Shown: positions 1 through 6,102, counted from the stretch's first letter. The stretch: 9,341 bases of DNA from Dehalococcoidales bacterium (GCA_020343555.1 CP070800.1:1055611-1064951); one strand, 5' to 3'. Notes: generated from the sequence alone by a model not told the origin. Numbers and translations: made by a program.

Positions 1-1024
1 ATGCTGGTGCGATATGAACGATTCCGGTACCATCGTCCATCGAGACAAAATCACCGGCAATAATGCGATAGGCTTTGATGTCATCCGGAGCATACTGAAT
101 ATTGACCTCGAATAACGGAGTATAGTGTATCCCTACCAGTTCTTCGCCGGACAGCTTCTCAACTATCTTGTACTCATCGGTAACCGATACTCCAAGTAAT
201 GAAGATGCCATGACAAGATATTCGTTGTCTAGTTCAGCTACCGCATATTCTGCATCGGGCGCTACTGCCAGGGCTACATTTCCGGGCAGCGTCCAGGGAG
301 TAGTCGTCCAGGCAAGGAAATAAGCCGGTTTGTCGGACGACCCGAATAATTGAGCAAGTTTTCCCTCTCCTAGTGAAGACTGAACGATTCTGAACTTTAT
401 GTAAATCGAAGGATCTTCGGTATCGTCTTTATAGCCCTGGGCTACCTCGTGAGAGCTGAGAGAAGTCTCACACCTCGGGCAGTGAGGAGTGACCCTGTGA
501 CCCTGGTAGATCAGTCCTTTGTCCCACATTTGTTTGAGAGCCCACCAGCAAGTCTCTATATAACTGTTATTCATTGTTACATAGGCGTTTTCCATGTCGA
601 CCCAGTAACCGATACGCTCCGTCATTTCTTCGAATTCTTTAATATACCCAAGAACGGTTTCACGGCAGAAAGCGTTGAATTCCTTTATTCCGTATTCCTC
701 TATCTGGACTTTCCCCGAAAATCCCAGTTTCTTCTCGACTTCAATTTCGACTGGCAGTCCTTGAGTATCCCAACCGCCGATACGTGGTGTATGATAACCT
801 TTCATCGCCTTATAGCGTGGAAAGACATCTTTGATAACGCGAGGCATGGCGAAATGAAGCCCGGGGCTGGCATTGGTCGTAGGAGGACCTTCGTACATTA
901 CAAAGGCAGGTCTTTCTTTTCGTTTGTCCACACTCTTCTGGAAAATATGCCTGTCTCTCCAAATACTAAGGATTTCCTCCTCGATGTGGGGAAAACTCAC
1001 TCTGCTGTTTACCGGTTTAAACAT
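1..1024 (-). CDS. ileS: Isoleucyl-tRNA synthetase, N-terminal 341 residues (3' end outside window)
   Basis: IleRS charges tRNA-Ile with isoleucine in the cytoplasm. The reading frame is open from an ATG at 1024 to the window edge, so the protein is truncated only by the window. It contains the class I N-terminal catalytic segment (EGPPTTNASPG at 45-55, GGWDTQGLPVE at 83-93), a PHCPRC motif near 180-185, and the start of the CP1 editing domain with its Thr-rich WTTTPWTLPGN (239-249) and DDGTGIVHIAP (330-340). An SD-like GAGAGG (1031-1036) lies 6 nt upstream of the ATG. The isoleucine T-box leader immediately upstream independently supports the identity. Two signature positions are unusual: the HIGH-equivalent reads GLHF (55-58), and the normally conserved His of GWDxHGLP is Gln88. 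The KMSKS loop and C-terminal tRNA-binding domain are not visible, so activity cannot be judged fully. It could be the only IleRS or a divergent second copy. Confidence 0.95.
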   Translation of the reverse strand, partial: MFKPVNSRVSFPHIEEEILSIWRDRHIFQKSVDKRKERPAFVMYEGPPTTNASPGLHFAMPRVIKDVFPRYKAMKGYHTPRIGGWDTQGLPVEIEVEKKLGFSGKVQIEEYGIKEFNAFCRETVLGYIKEFEEMTERIGYWVDMENAYVTMNNSYIETCWWALKQMWDKGLIYQGHRVTPHCPRCETSLSSHEVAQGYKDDTEDPSIYIKFRIVQSSLGEGKLAQLFGSSDKPAYFLAWTTTPWTLPGNVALAVAPDAEYAVAELDNEYLVMASSLLGVSVTDEYKIVEKLSGEELVGIHYTPLFEVNIQYAPDDIKAYRIIAGDFVSMDDGTGIVHIAPA

Positions 1025-1036
1025 AATATACCTCTC

Positions 1037-1068
1037 AATAAAAATCCCGTCCCTTGAAAGGGACGGGA
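1037..1068 (-). terminator. T-box attenuator (intrinsic terminator) of ileS
   Basis: The arms TCCCGTCCCTT and AAGGGACGGGA form a perfect 11-bp inverted repeat (1045-1055 and 1058-1068) with a 2-nt apex. On the minus strand it is followed by ATTTTTATT. It sits directly 3' of the T-box sequence and 5' of the ileS ribosome binding site, which is the normal place for the regulated terminator. Its 5' arm overlaps the antiterminator pairing region. Confidence 0.93.
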
Positions 1069-1316
1069 AAAATATTACCCGCGGTACCACCCTAATTCCC
1101 CCCGATTACATCGGAAGGCTCTCATTTATGGCACATAAGAATGCCCCGTCACTTATAACGGTTGACGAACCCGACCAAGCCTACACGTCCCATATCGGGA
1201 CATTCGGTTGACGGCTCAGGAGTGATTTTCCGGAAGGCATCCACATCTGCTTTCACCCTACCAGACTCGCTAAGTGTCTGTTATCTCCCGTACTCTTCTC
1301 CGTCACTGCCTTTTTC
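1037..1316 (-). ncRNA. T-box leader (riboswitch) with isoleucine specifier
   Basis: This tRNA-sensing leader lies between a promoter and ileS. Stem I is visible: a basal helix GACGG (1300-1304) pairs with CCGTC (1210-1214), followed by GAGT/ACTC, then a specifier loop in which GAAAATCAC places the codon ATC (Ile) at 1224-1226. Above it, CGGGAG pairs with CTTCCG, and CAGAC with GTCTG. The canonical T-box sequence AGGGTGGTACCGCG occupies 1080-1093. Its UGGU bulge suits the ACCA end of tRNA-Ile. The GGGGAA just 5' of the T-box can pair with the TTCCC that forms the 5' arm of the terminator, which gives the expected antiterminator/terminator switch. Uncharged tRNA-Ile should permit read-through into ileS. 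The 5' end is inferred from the promoter position. Confidence 0.95.
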
Positions 1317-1322
1317 AATAAA

Positions 1323-1351
1323 ATAGTATCGTATTTACCTGGCTTTGTCAA
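1323..1351 (-). promoter_or_regulatory. Sigma70-type promoter of the T-box/ileS transcript
   Basis: The -35 box TTGACA (1346-1351) and -10 box TACTAT (1323-1328) are separated by exactly 17 bp. The predicted start is near 1316, at the 5' end of the T-box leader. The -35 box begins only 5 nt after the khpB stop codon, so ileS has its own promoter although it lies tandem to khpB. Confidence 0.85.
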
Positions 1352-1355
1352 TTCG

Positions 1356-1380
1356 GTTATTCTTCCTTGGGAAGAATAAC
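1356..1380 (-). repeat. Perfect 11-bp hairpin spanning the khpB stop codon
   Basis: On the minus strand GTTATTCTTCC and GGAAGAATAAC form a perfect 11-bp stem with a CAA loop. It encodes the last residues of KhpB (VILPKEE) plus the TAA stop. No T-tract follows, because the next bases lead straight into the -35 box of the ileS promoter. It is therefore not a canonical intrinsic terminator. It may protect or define the 3' end of the upstream operon mRNA. Confidence 0.6.
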
Positions 1381-2019
1381 TACCCGTCGTGATTCGCCCT
1401 GGCCAATACTCTCGGTTATTACATCCTGGTGTTCGGCAAGAGCCAGGTGGATTATTCTCCGCTCGTATGCCGGCATCGGTTCGAGTGTAAATGACATCTT
1501 CTTCTCGTTTACCTGCTCTGCCATCTGACGGGCAAATACCTGAAGCGCCTGGTAGCGACGCTGTTTATAACCTTCGACATCTATGATTATTGGAATCCAG
1601 CTTTTCTTCTGGTGCCCTACTACCAACCTTACAATATACTGGAGACAGGACAGGGTCTGACCTCTACGACCGATAAGGATTCCGAGATTCTCACCTTCGA
1701 TATTAAATGACATCGACTCGGTGGGTTCTTCATCTTCAACTACGGGTGGCGGTTGGAGAACAGCCGAACCATCCACCTCCAGAAAACCGAGAAGCTCATT
1801 GATCGTTTCCTGTACGTATTCGGTTATATCTTCATCCGGAGTAGGAGTAATCGGAGTTACCCTGACAACAGCTTCATCACCACCAAGCCCGAGTATACCG
1901 GACTTACCTTCGCTTACCACGTCTACTTCTACCTCCTCCCGACTTACGCCTAATTGATTGATAGCTTGTTGAATAGCTTCCTCCACTGTCTTCGCTCTCG
2001 CTTCCAGATTCTCCATCAT
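1357..2019 (-). CDS. khpB: KhpB/Jag (SpoIIIJ-associated) RNA-binding protein with Jag_N, KH and R3H domains
   Basis: This is a cytoplasmic RNA-binding protein of the Jag/KhpB/EloR family, 220 aa, a usual family length. The Jag_N domain covers about residues 1-53 (KTVEEAIQQAINQLGVSREE, then GILGLGG at 41-47). An acidic, Pro-rich linker follows, then a type II KH domain at about 75-150 with the GxxG loop GRRG (117-120), then an R3H domain at about 150-220 with the Arg-x3-His signature at R187/H191. The ATG at 2019 is chosen because the whole Jag_N domain depends on it, and an SD-like GGAAGAGAG precedes it. The first 116 nt overlap the end of yidC in another frame, so translation is probably coupled to yidC. 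The yidC-khpB pairing is conserved in many bacteria. The last codons and the stop lie in a perfect hairpin. Confidence 0.95.
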   Translation of the reverse strand: MMENLEARAKTVEEAIQQAINQLGVSREEVEVDVVSEGKSGILGLGGDEAVVRVTPITPTPDEDITEYVQETINELLGFLEVDGSAVLQPPPVVEDEEPTESMSFNIEGENLGILIGRRGQTLSCLQYIVRLVVGHQKKSWIPIIIDVEGYKQRRYQALQVFARQMAEQVNEKKMSFTLEPMPAYERRIIHLALAEHQDVITESIGQGESRRVVILPKEE

Positions 2020-2884
2020 TTATTCTCTCTTCCTGGGCAGGACTCGGTTCGATTACAATATCGGCGCTTGTATCATCCGCCGACAGTGTCTTATTCTGCT
2101 TGGGAATCCGCCCCTGGGTTTTCTTTGTATCAGGACCTTTACCGCTGGTACCTCCTCCAAGGAATGGCAAAGTAAGCCCTCCCCAGCCAGTGCTGAAATA
2201 CTGCATTATTATCCGGATTATCGTTGAAGTCACCCAGTAAACTGCCAGACCGCTCGGAAGTGACATGCAGAGGAATCCGAACATCAAAGGCATCATCCAG
2301 AGCATCATCTGTCCCTGTGCTGCCTGCTGAGGATCGGCACTGGGATTAGTTGTCATCTTCTGCTGGACCCACATGGCAACACCAACGAGAATGGCCATAA
2401 ACATGTCTGGAACCGCAAGGTTCAACCACAGGAACTGACTGTTAAGCGGTATCTGCGAAAATACCGGCCAGGATGTGTATAGCCGGTGGGACAGGTCTAA
2501 AAAGCCTTCGGGAGATGTAGCCAGTAAGCGTATAACGGATTGGTAAAGAGCTATCCATACCGGCATCTGTACCAGCATCGGCAGCAGGCATCCGGCGGGG
2601 CTTACCCCGGATTCCTTCATCAACCTCATCTGTTCCTGGGCAGCCTTCTGCTTGTCCTTGGCGTATTTCTTTCGCACTTCAGCAATCTCAGCCTGCATCG
2701 CCTGCATGGCCTTGGTTGCTTTTAACTGCCTCTGGGTAAGTGGATACATCAGCAGGTTAACGACGACGGTAAGAACCATAATCGCCAGACCGAAACTACC
2801 GAACAGGTAGTCGGATAACATTACCAGTATGTTTATCACCGGGTTAAGTATTATAAGATCCCAGACGATCCCAACCCATTCCAA
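1904..2884 (-). CDS. yidC: YidC/Oxa1/SpoIIIJ membrane protein insertase
   Basis: YidC inserts and folds inner-membrane proteins, alone or with SecYEG. The 326-aa product is of the short monoderm-like type without the large periplasmic domain. Hydrophobic segments lie at about 8-25, 30-55, 100-120, 150-170 and 190-225. The family signature region includes YPLTQRQLKATKAMQ, with the groove Arg, then a charged coiled-coil-like hairpin (MQAEIAEVRKKYAKDKQKAA) and GCLLPMLVQMPVWIALYQ. The cytosolic tail is long, acidic/Ser-rich and then strongly basic (ends RSRRGKRR), as is common for ribosome-contacting tails. The start is TTG at 2884, with SD GAGGT at 2893-2897 overlapping the TGA of the lipoprotein gene. 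The nearby ATG is out of frame. The last 38 codons overlap khpB, so the basic tail comes from the alternative frame of the conserved Jag_N coding sequence. Confidence 0.96.
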   Translation of the reverse strand: MEWVGIVWDLIILNPVINILVMLSDYLFGSFGLAIMVLTVVVNLLMYPLTQRQLKATKAMQAMQAEIAEVRKKYAKDKQKAAQEQMRLMKESGVSPAGCLLPMLVQMPVWIALYQSVIRLLATSPEGFLDLSHRLYTSWPVFSQIPLNSQFLWLNLAVPDMFMAILVGVAMWVQQKMTTNPSADPQQAAQGQMMLWMMPLMFGFLCMSLPSGLAVYWVTSTIIRIIMQYFSTGWGGLTLPFLGGGTSGKGPDTKKTQGRIPKQNKTLSADDTSADIVIEPSPAQEERINDGESGSESEDSGGSYSTSYQSIRRKSGGGRSRRGKRR

Positions 2885-2895
2885 GAGTATCTACC

Positions 2896-4071
2896 TCACT
2901 CATTTAATTCTATTGGTTGTCGCTTTGCGCCTGTCTTCGCATCAATCTCATGGATTTCGTTTAAACTGGTTTGTATGTAAACCTTACCGTTAAACGCAAC
3001 CAGAGGTGCAAACACATTTTCATCTTGAGCAAATGTGTACAATTCGCCATCAGTTCCATCTTTAACATTTATGTAATGTAAAACGCTGTTACGGGTTTCT
3101 CCCTGTTTATCCGCTTGTGTAACTACAAGGATTCTATCATCGACAATAACGGGTGAAGATGATATTGGATTCTCAAAATCATACTCTTCTTGATTCTGCC
3201 CGTTAGTTGCATTGAGAACATATACCTTACCGTCAAGGCAGGGAGCATATATCATACCGTTTTCAATGATCGGCGTAGTCCAGAACCAGTTATCAGCTTG
3301 GTACTTCCATTTCAGACTACCGGTAACTGCGTTCAGTGCATAAAGATTTCTGTCGAAGGAACTGAAATAGACTGTATTACCATCGACTACCGGGGTGGAT
3401 ACTATCGTACCCTCGGTCTCATATTCCCATTCAATACGGCCATCAGCTATATTAAGTGCGTAGAACTTCTTATCGAAACACCCGAGATACAACAGGTCAT
3501 TTAATATTACCGGAGTCGACCAGATTTTATCAGGAAGCTCGATTTCCCATTCTTTAAAGCCGTCAGCAGCATCGAGTGAAAACACCTTGTTATTCGCCGA
3601 ACCGAAATACAACTTACCTTGATTAAAGATAATCCCCCCGATGATCGATCCTCCAACATCACCCTGTCGGGGATAAACCCATCGAGGCTCATCTCTCATT
3701 TCATCGCGGCTGAAAGCATAAACTTTTCCGTTATACCCGCCGACACAGACAAGATCGTCAGCAATTACAGGAGAACTGTAGATAGCGACCGTAGTTGAAC
3801 CCTGAGCACAACTGAGAAATCCGCTGGTTGGTTCCTGCGTTTCAAGAGAGGCCGAATTCAACGAACGCCAATCTGTCGTATTTATGGTAATAAGATTACC
3901 TTCCATCGATGCGGTGTACATCACACCATCTTCTATCACACCACCAGCCCATCCTCTTGCGACAGCTCCGCGGGTGGCAGCGCATCCCGGAAGAGTTATG
4001 ACCACAGCGAAAAGAACAAGCACTAATAGTGCTATTTTATATATCGGATTGATTGTTTTCAATTTTTTCAT
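2896..4071 (-). CDS. Lipoprotein with eight-bladed PQQ-like (BamB-like) beta-propeller
   Basis: This is a predicted exported lipoprotein of 391 aa. The N-terminus has basic residues, a hydrophobic core (about 12-26) and a lipobox ending LPGC with Cys30. The rest is repeats of the type SSPVI-DD-VY-G--DGKVYALN---G--KW. I count about eight blades, beginning near residues 43, 98, 143, 185, 225, 265, 305 and 350. That matches the PQQ-like fold of BamB-type scaffolds, not a quinoprotein dehydrogenase, and I see no catalytic PQQ-ligand pattern. It probably sits on the outer face of the cytoplasmic membrane as a protein-interaction scaffold. It lies between yidD and yidC (25 nt after yidD, 11 nt before yidC), which suggests a role linked to membrane protein insertion or folding, but this is inference. 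No clear SD precedes its ATG. Confidence 0.88.
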   Translation of the reverse strand: MKKLKTINPIYKIALLVLVLFAVVITLPGCAATRGAVARGWAGGVIEDGVMYTASMEGNLITINTTDWRSLNSASLETQEPTSGFLSCAQGSTTVAIYSSPVIADDLVCVGGYNGKVYAFSRDEMRDEPRWVYPRQGDVGGSIIGGIIFNQGKLYFGSANNKVFSLDAADGFKEWEIELPDKIWSTPVILNDLLYLGCFDKKFYALNIADGRIEWEYETEGTIVSTPVVDGNTVYFSSFDRNLYALNAVTGSLKWKYQADNWFWTTPIIENGMIYAPCLDGKVYVLNATNGQNQEEYDFENPISSSPVIVDDRILVVTQADKQGETRNSVLHYINVKDGTDGELYTFAQDENVFAPLVAFNGKVYIQTSLNEIHEIDAKTGAKRQPIELNE

Positions 4072-4096
4072 ATATTGTTACTATTTAAAGTGTAGT

Positions 4097-4306
4097 CTAC
4101 GGTACTGGATCGTAACCACCGGGATGAAACGGATGGCAGTGGGATATCCTCCGGCAACCCATCCACACTCCCTTAAACAGCCCATATTTTTCTATGGCTT
4201 CATAAGTATATTGTGAACAGGTAGGAATAAATCGACAGGAAGATGGTAGCGCTCGGGAAATAGTCATCTGGTAAATCCTTATCATACCCATGCCGATTAT
4301 CTTCAT
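4097..4306 (-). CDS. yidD: YidD, membrane protein insertion efficiency factor
   Basis: YidD is a small membrane-associated protein that helps YidC-dependent insertion. The proposed 69-aa product starts [13 protein letters not shown] and carries the family signature: [27 protein letters not shown], then KGVW, then the terminal [13 protein letters not shown]. The conserved Cys residues of SCRF, PTCS and CHPF are present. The frame stays open upstream to a TTG at 4360, which would add 18 residues with no family resemblance. The ATG at 4306 gives the usual family length (about 70-85 aa), but the SD there (CAGG) is weak, so the longer form is not excluded. It follows rnpA in the classic rpmH-rnpA-yidD-yidC order. 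Confidence 0.93.
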   Translation of the reverse strand: MKIIGMGMIRIYQMTISRALPSSCRFIPTCSQYTYEAIEKYGLFKGVWMGCRRISHCHPFHPGGYDPVP

Positions 4307-4371
4307 ACCAAAATCTGCCTGATTATTCCTGTCATAATATTCCGGTTCTAATTTTACCAACTCACGACCAT

Positions 4372-4719
4372 TTAATTATTCTTCGTCTTTTCCAGTATAT
4401 CAGCCTTCATTAAGAGAGTTTCGACTGATTCTTTCAAGCGGTTGAAACTGGCTTCAGCTGCTGCCGGTCTTAGTATATAAACTATATCCCATCCCGGCTT
4501 GATCGACTCGATCCTGTTAATCTCTCGTAATCGCCGCTTGATTTTATTTCTTATTACCGCATTACCAACCTTCTTGCTTACTGATAAACCATATCGAGTA
4601 TGATCGAGATTATTTGGTAGTGTTTTCAATACTATGAGTTCAGATGGATACGACTTGCCTTTCCCATAGACTTGCGCATATTGCCGTGGCTTGGTTATGC
4701 GTTCTTCTCTCTTCATCAT
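4372..4719 (-). CDS. rnpA: Ribonuclease P protein component
   Basis: RnpA is the protein subunit of RNase P, which with the RNA subunit removes 5' leaders from pre-tRNAs. The 115-aa product has the family pattern: an N-terminal [16 protein letters not shown] segment, then [24 protein letters not shown] (about residues 43-66, the RNR-type RNA-binding motif), then WDIVYILRP. Two adjacent ATGs (4719 and 4716) follow a GGAGAGGG purine tract, and 4719 is used here. Alternatives upstream are an ATG at 4758, which overlaps the rpmH stop as TGATG and would allow coupled translation, and a TTG at 4761. They add 13-14 residues ([13 protein letters not shown]) not typical of the family. The overlap with rpmH is conserved in style, so the longer form is possible. 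Confidence 0.95.
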   Translation of the reverse strand: MMKREERITKPRQYAQVYGKGKSYPSELIVLKTLPNNLDHTRYGLSVSKKVGNAVIRNKIKRRLREINRIESIKPGWDIVYILRPAAAEASFNRLKESVETLLMKADILEKTKNN

Positions 4720-4757
4720 TCCCTCTCCCGGGTATCGATGCAAGAGTATCGTTCGCA

Positions 4758-4898
4758 TCAAACTACGGTCAGGCGTTTTCTACCCTTCAGTCGCCTGGCA
4801 GCAAGTACAGCCCGTCCACCCCGGGAACTCATCCTTTTAAGAAAGCCATGTTCACGCCTTCGTGGTATCTTCTTCGGTTGATACGTTCTTTTTGGCAT
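4758..4898 (-). CDS. rpmH: 50S ribosomal protein L34
   Basis: This 46-aa gene is easily missed because of its size. The product begins [20 protein letters not shown] and continues [20 protein letters not shown] before ending KRLTVV. This is the L34 pattern: the basic MKRTYQPs start, the HGFxxRMxTxxGRxVLxxRRxKGRxxL core, and a length of 44-47 aa. The ATG at 4898 is preceded by AAGGGG, 5 nt away. The stop TGA overlaps a possible rnpA start. It lies 50 nt downstream of rpsR with no terminator visible in between. A dedicated rpmH promoter was looked for, but only poor matches were found. Confidence 0.97.
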   Translation of the reverse strand: MPKRTYQPKKIPRRREHGFLKRMSSRGGRAVLAARRLKGRKRLTVV

Positions 4899-4948
4899 TC
4901 TAACCCCTTATCACTAAATAAATGGCAAAAATGAGAGGAAAAGTACAA

Positions 4949-5275
4949 TTACTCCGCCGTAGCTGCTGCCGTCGACACCGTCGGTGCAGCACCAACTTTA
5001 CGCATATGAGCCGGTACATAAGGTAACAGCGCCAGGTGCCGGGCCCGTTTTATAGCTACAGCCAGGCGGCGCTGATGTCTGGCGCAGGTACCGGTTCTAC
5101 GACGCGGCACTATCTTTGCTCTATCAGACACAAAACTACGTAACTTATCAGGATCTTTGTAGTTTATAACCGCTGATTTATCGGCGCAGTAGACACAAAC
5201 TTTTCGCTTCGATGCGTATCTCGGTCTACTCCATCTTGTATTCTTATTATCTCCACTCGGTTTTCTTCTTGCCAC
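4949..5275 (-). CDS. rpsR: 30S ribosomal protein S18 (Cys-containing, putative Zn form)
   Basis: S18 is a small-subunit ribosomal protein that pairs with S6. The 108-aa product has the core KVCVYCADK (25-33), [32 protein letters not shown], and [19 protein letters not shown]. The CxxC near 27-30 and the CxxH in TCARH together suggest a zinc-binding C+ variant (inference). The tail is extended by an Ala/Thr-rich segment of about 15 residues. The start is GTG at 5275, with SD GGAG 9 nt upstream. It follows ssb by 36 nt, in the conserved rpsF-ssb-rpsR order. rplI, which often follows, is absent, and rpmH comes next instead. Confidence 0.96.
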   Translation of the reverse strand: MARRKPSGDNKNTRWSRPRYASKRKVCVYCADKSAVINYKDPDKLRSFVSDRAKIVPRRRTGTCARHQRRLAVAIKRARHLALLPYVPAHMRKVGAAPTVSTAAATAE

Positions 5276-5311
5276 TTGTTATATCTCCATATTTCAAGGT
5301 TATTTATATCC

Positions 5312-5719
5312 CTAAAAGGGAATATCGTCCGGTTCAATATCGTCAATTCCAGACTCGACACTCTTGTCCTCACTAAGAGGAGCTGACGCCTGCCTGTCCA
5401 GGAAACTTACTCTGTCGGCAATTATTTCATTACGATACCGTTTCTGTCCATCCTGGCCTTCCCAGCTATGAGTCCTTAATCTACCTTCAACGTATACCAG
5501 TCTTCCTTTTGACAGAAATTGGTTACACTGCTCAGCAAGCCTTCCCCAGGTTACAACAGTAAACCATTCCGTCTCTTCTCTGCGTTCACCTTCGGACGTG
5601 GTATATCTCCTGTTTGTGGCGGCGCTGAATGAAGTTACCGGTCTGCCGTTAGGGGTAAAACGCATTTCGGGCTCACTACCGAGGTTACCGATGATTATTA
5701 TTCTATTTACACTAACCAT
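5312..5719 (-). CDS. ssb: Single-stranded DNA-binding protein
   Basis: SSB coats ssDNA in replication, recombination and repair. The 135-aa product starts MVSVNRIIIIGNLGSEPEMRF and has one OB fold through about residue 105 (ATNRRYTTSEGERREETEWF, WGRLAEQCNQFLSKGRLVYV, GRLRTHSWEGQDGQKRYRNE). A short acidic linker follows, then the canonical C-terminal tip DDIEPDDIPF, which recruits partner proteins. The start at 5719 is preferred because it has a strong SD AGGAG 10 nt upstream and matches family N-termini. An in-frame ATG at 5752 would add 11 residues (MLRESKRSFER) and lies at the foot of an intergenic hairpin. It is translated between rpsF and rpsR, as in many bacteria. Confidence 0.96.
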   Translation of the reverse strand: MVSVNRIIIIGNLGSEPEMRFTPNGRPVTSFSAATNRRYTTSEGERREETEWFTVVTWGRLAEQCNQFLSKGRLVYVEGRLRTHSWEGQDGQKRYRNEIIADRVSFLDRQASAPLSEDKSVESGIDDIEPDDIPF

Positions 5720-5753
5720 TCTTTCAAAGCTCCTTTTACTCTCCCTAAGCATG

Positions 5754-5776
5754 CGGGAGAAACGGACTTTCTCCCG
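5754..5776 (-). repeat. Hairpin between rpsF and ssb
   Basis: CGGGAGAAA (5754-5762) and TTTCTCCCG (5768-5776) are perfect 9-bp arms around a 5-nt loop. It sits 5 nt after the rpsF stop and about 34 nt before the ssb start. No T-tract follows on the minus strand, so it is unlikely to be a full terminator. It may act as an mRNA processing or stability element, or as a regulatory element. Its minus-strand loop reads GTCCG and so contains CCG. Confidence 0.55.
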
Positions 5777-5781
5777 ATTAT

Positions 5782-6102
5782 TTATTCAATGCTTATCAGC
5801 AGATGCCGTAGAACTTCTTCAGAAATCCGCAGGTTATTCTCCAGTTCTTTCCCATCCGGAGGTTTCATTTTGAACTGAAGCAAAACATAATATCCTTCTA
5901 TTTGATGTTTAATTGGATAAGCCAGTTTCCTCTTACCCCACCTCTGCACATCGGAAACCGCACCACCCCTGTCGGTAACGTAACGGCTGATACTCTCAAT
6001 CGATGCTTCCAGCTTTTCTTCAGATGTTTCCGGATTGATAACAACGGTTAACTCGTAGTCTCTTAATCCCAGTTCCTCTTGCGTTGATGTATTGTCAGAC
6101 AC
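5782..6102 (-). CDS. rpsF: 30S ribosomal protein S6
   Basis: S6 binds S18 in the 30S platform. The 106-aa product has the family layout: LRDYELTVVINPETSEEKLEA, then GGAVSDVQRWGKRKLAYPIK, then EGYYVLLQFKMKP and a C-terminal EEVLRHLLISIE. The N-terminus carries about 12 residues (MSDNTSTQEELG) before the usual start region. The start is GTG at 6102, with GAGGG a few nt upstream. The adjacent ATG (6104) is out of frame. It is the first gene of the rpsF-ssb-rpsR group. The predicted 5' UTR is only about 22 nt, too short for the S6:S18-binding leader known from many bacteria. Confidence 0.96.
   Translation of the reverse strand: MSDNTSTQEELGLRDYELTVVINPETSEEKLEASIESISRYVTDRGGAVSDVQRWGKRKLAYPIKHQIEGYYVLLQFKMKPPDGKELENNLRISEEVLRHLLISIE

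Noticed and set aside
449..1057. Long plus-strand open frame of 202 codons, with another at 873-1211
   Set aside because: They lie antisense to ileS and its T-box leader. The minus strand encodes unmistakable IleRS, and the plus-strand proteins show no recognisable domain.
1721..1957. Plus-strand open frames across khpB, yidC and the lipoprotein gene (also 1954-2175, 2540-2725, 3190-3504, 3884-4216)
   Set aside because: They are shadows of well-supported minus-strand genes, with low-complexity or unrecognisable products and no ribosome binding sites noted.
4721..4761. Extended rnpA start at the TTG (4761) or the ATG (4758) overlapping the rpmH stop
   Set aside because: Kept only as an alternative. 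The extra N-terminal residues do not look like RnpA, and the inner ATG pair has a purine-rich SD.
4919..4948. Possible promoter before rpmH (TTGTAC with a downstream AT-rich stretch)
   Set aside because: The -35 matches consensus at only three positions and no acceptable -10 lies at 16-18 bp, so it was not listed.
4897..4950. Replication origin near rpmH
   Set aside because: rpmH often lies near oriC, but no DnaA boxes of the TTATCCACA type and no dnaA gene are visible.
5164..5373. Minus-strand open frame overlapping rpsR and ssb
   Set aside because: It overlaps two clear conserved genes in another frame and has no recognisable product.
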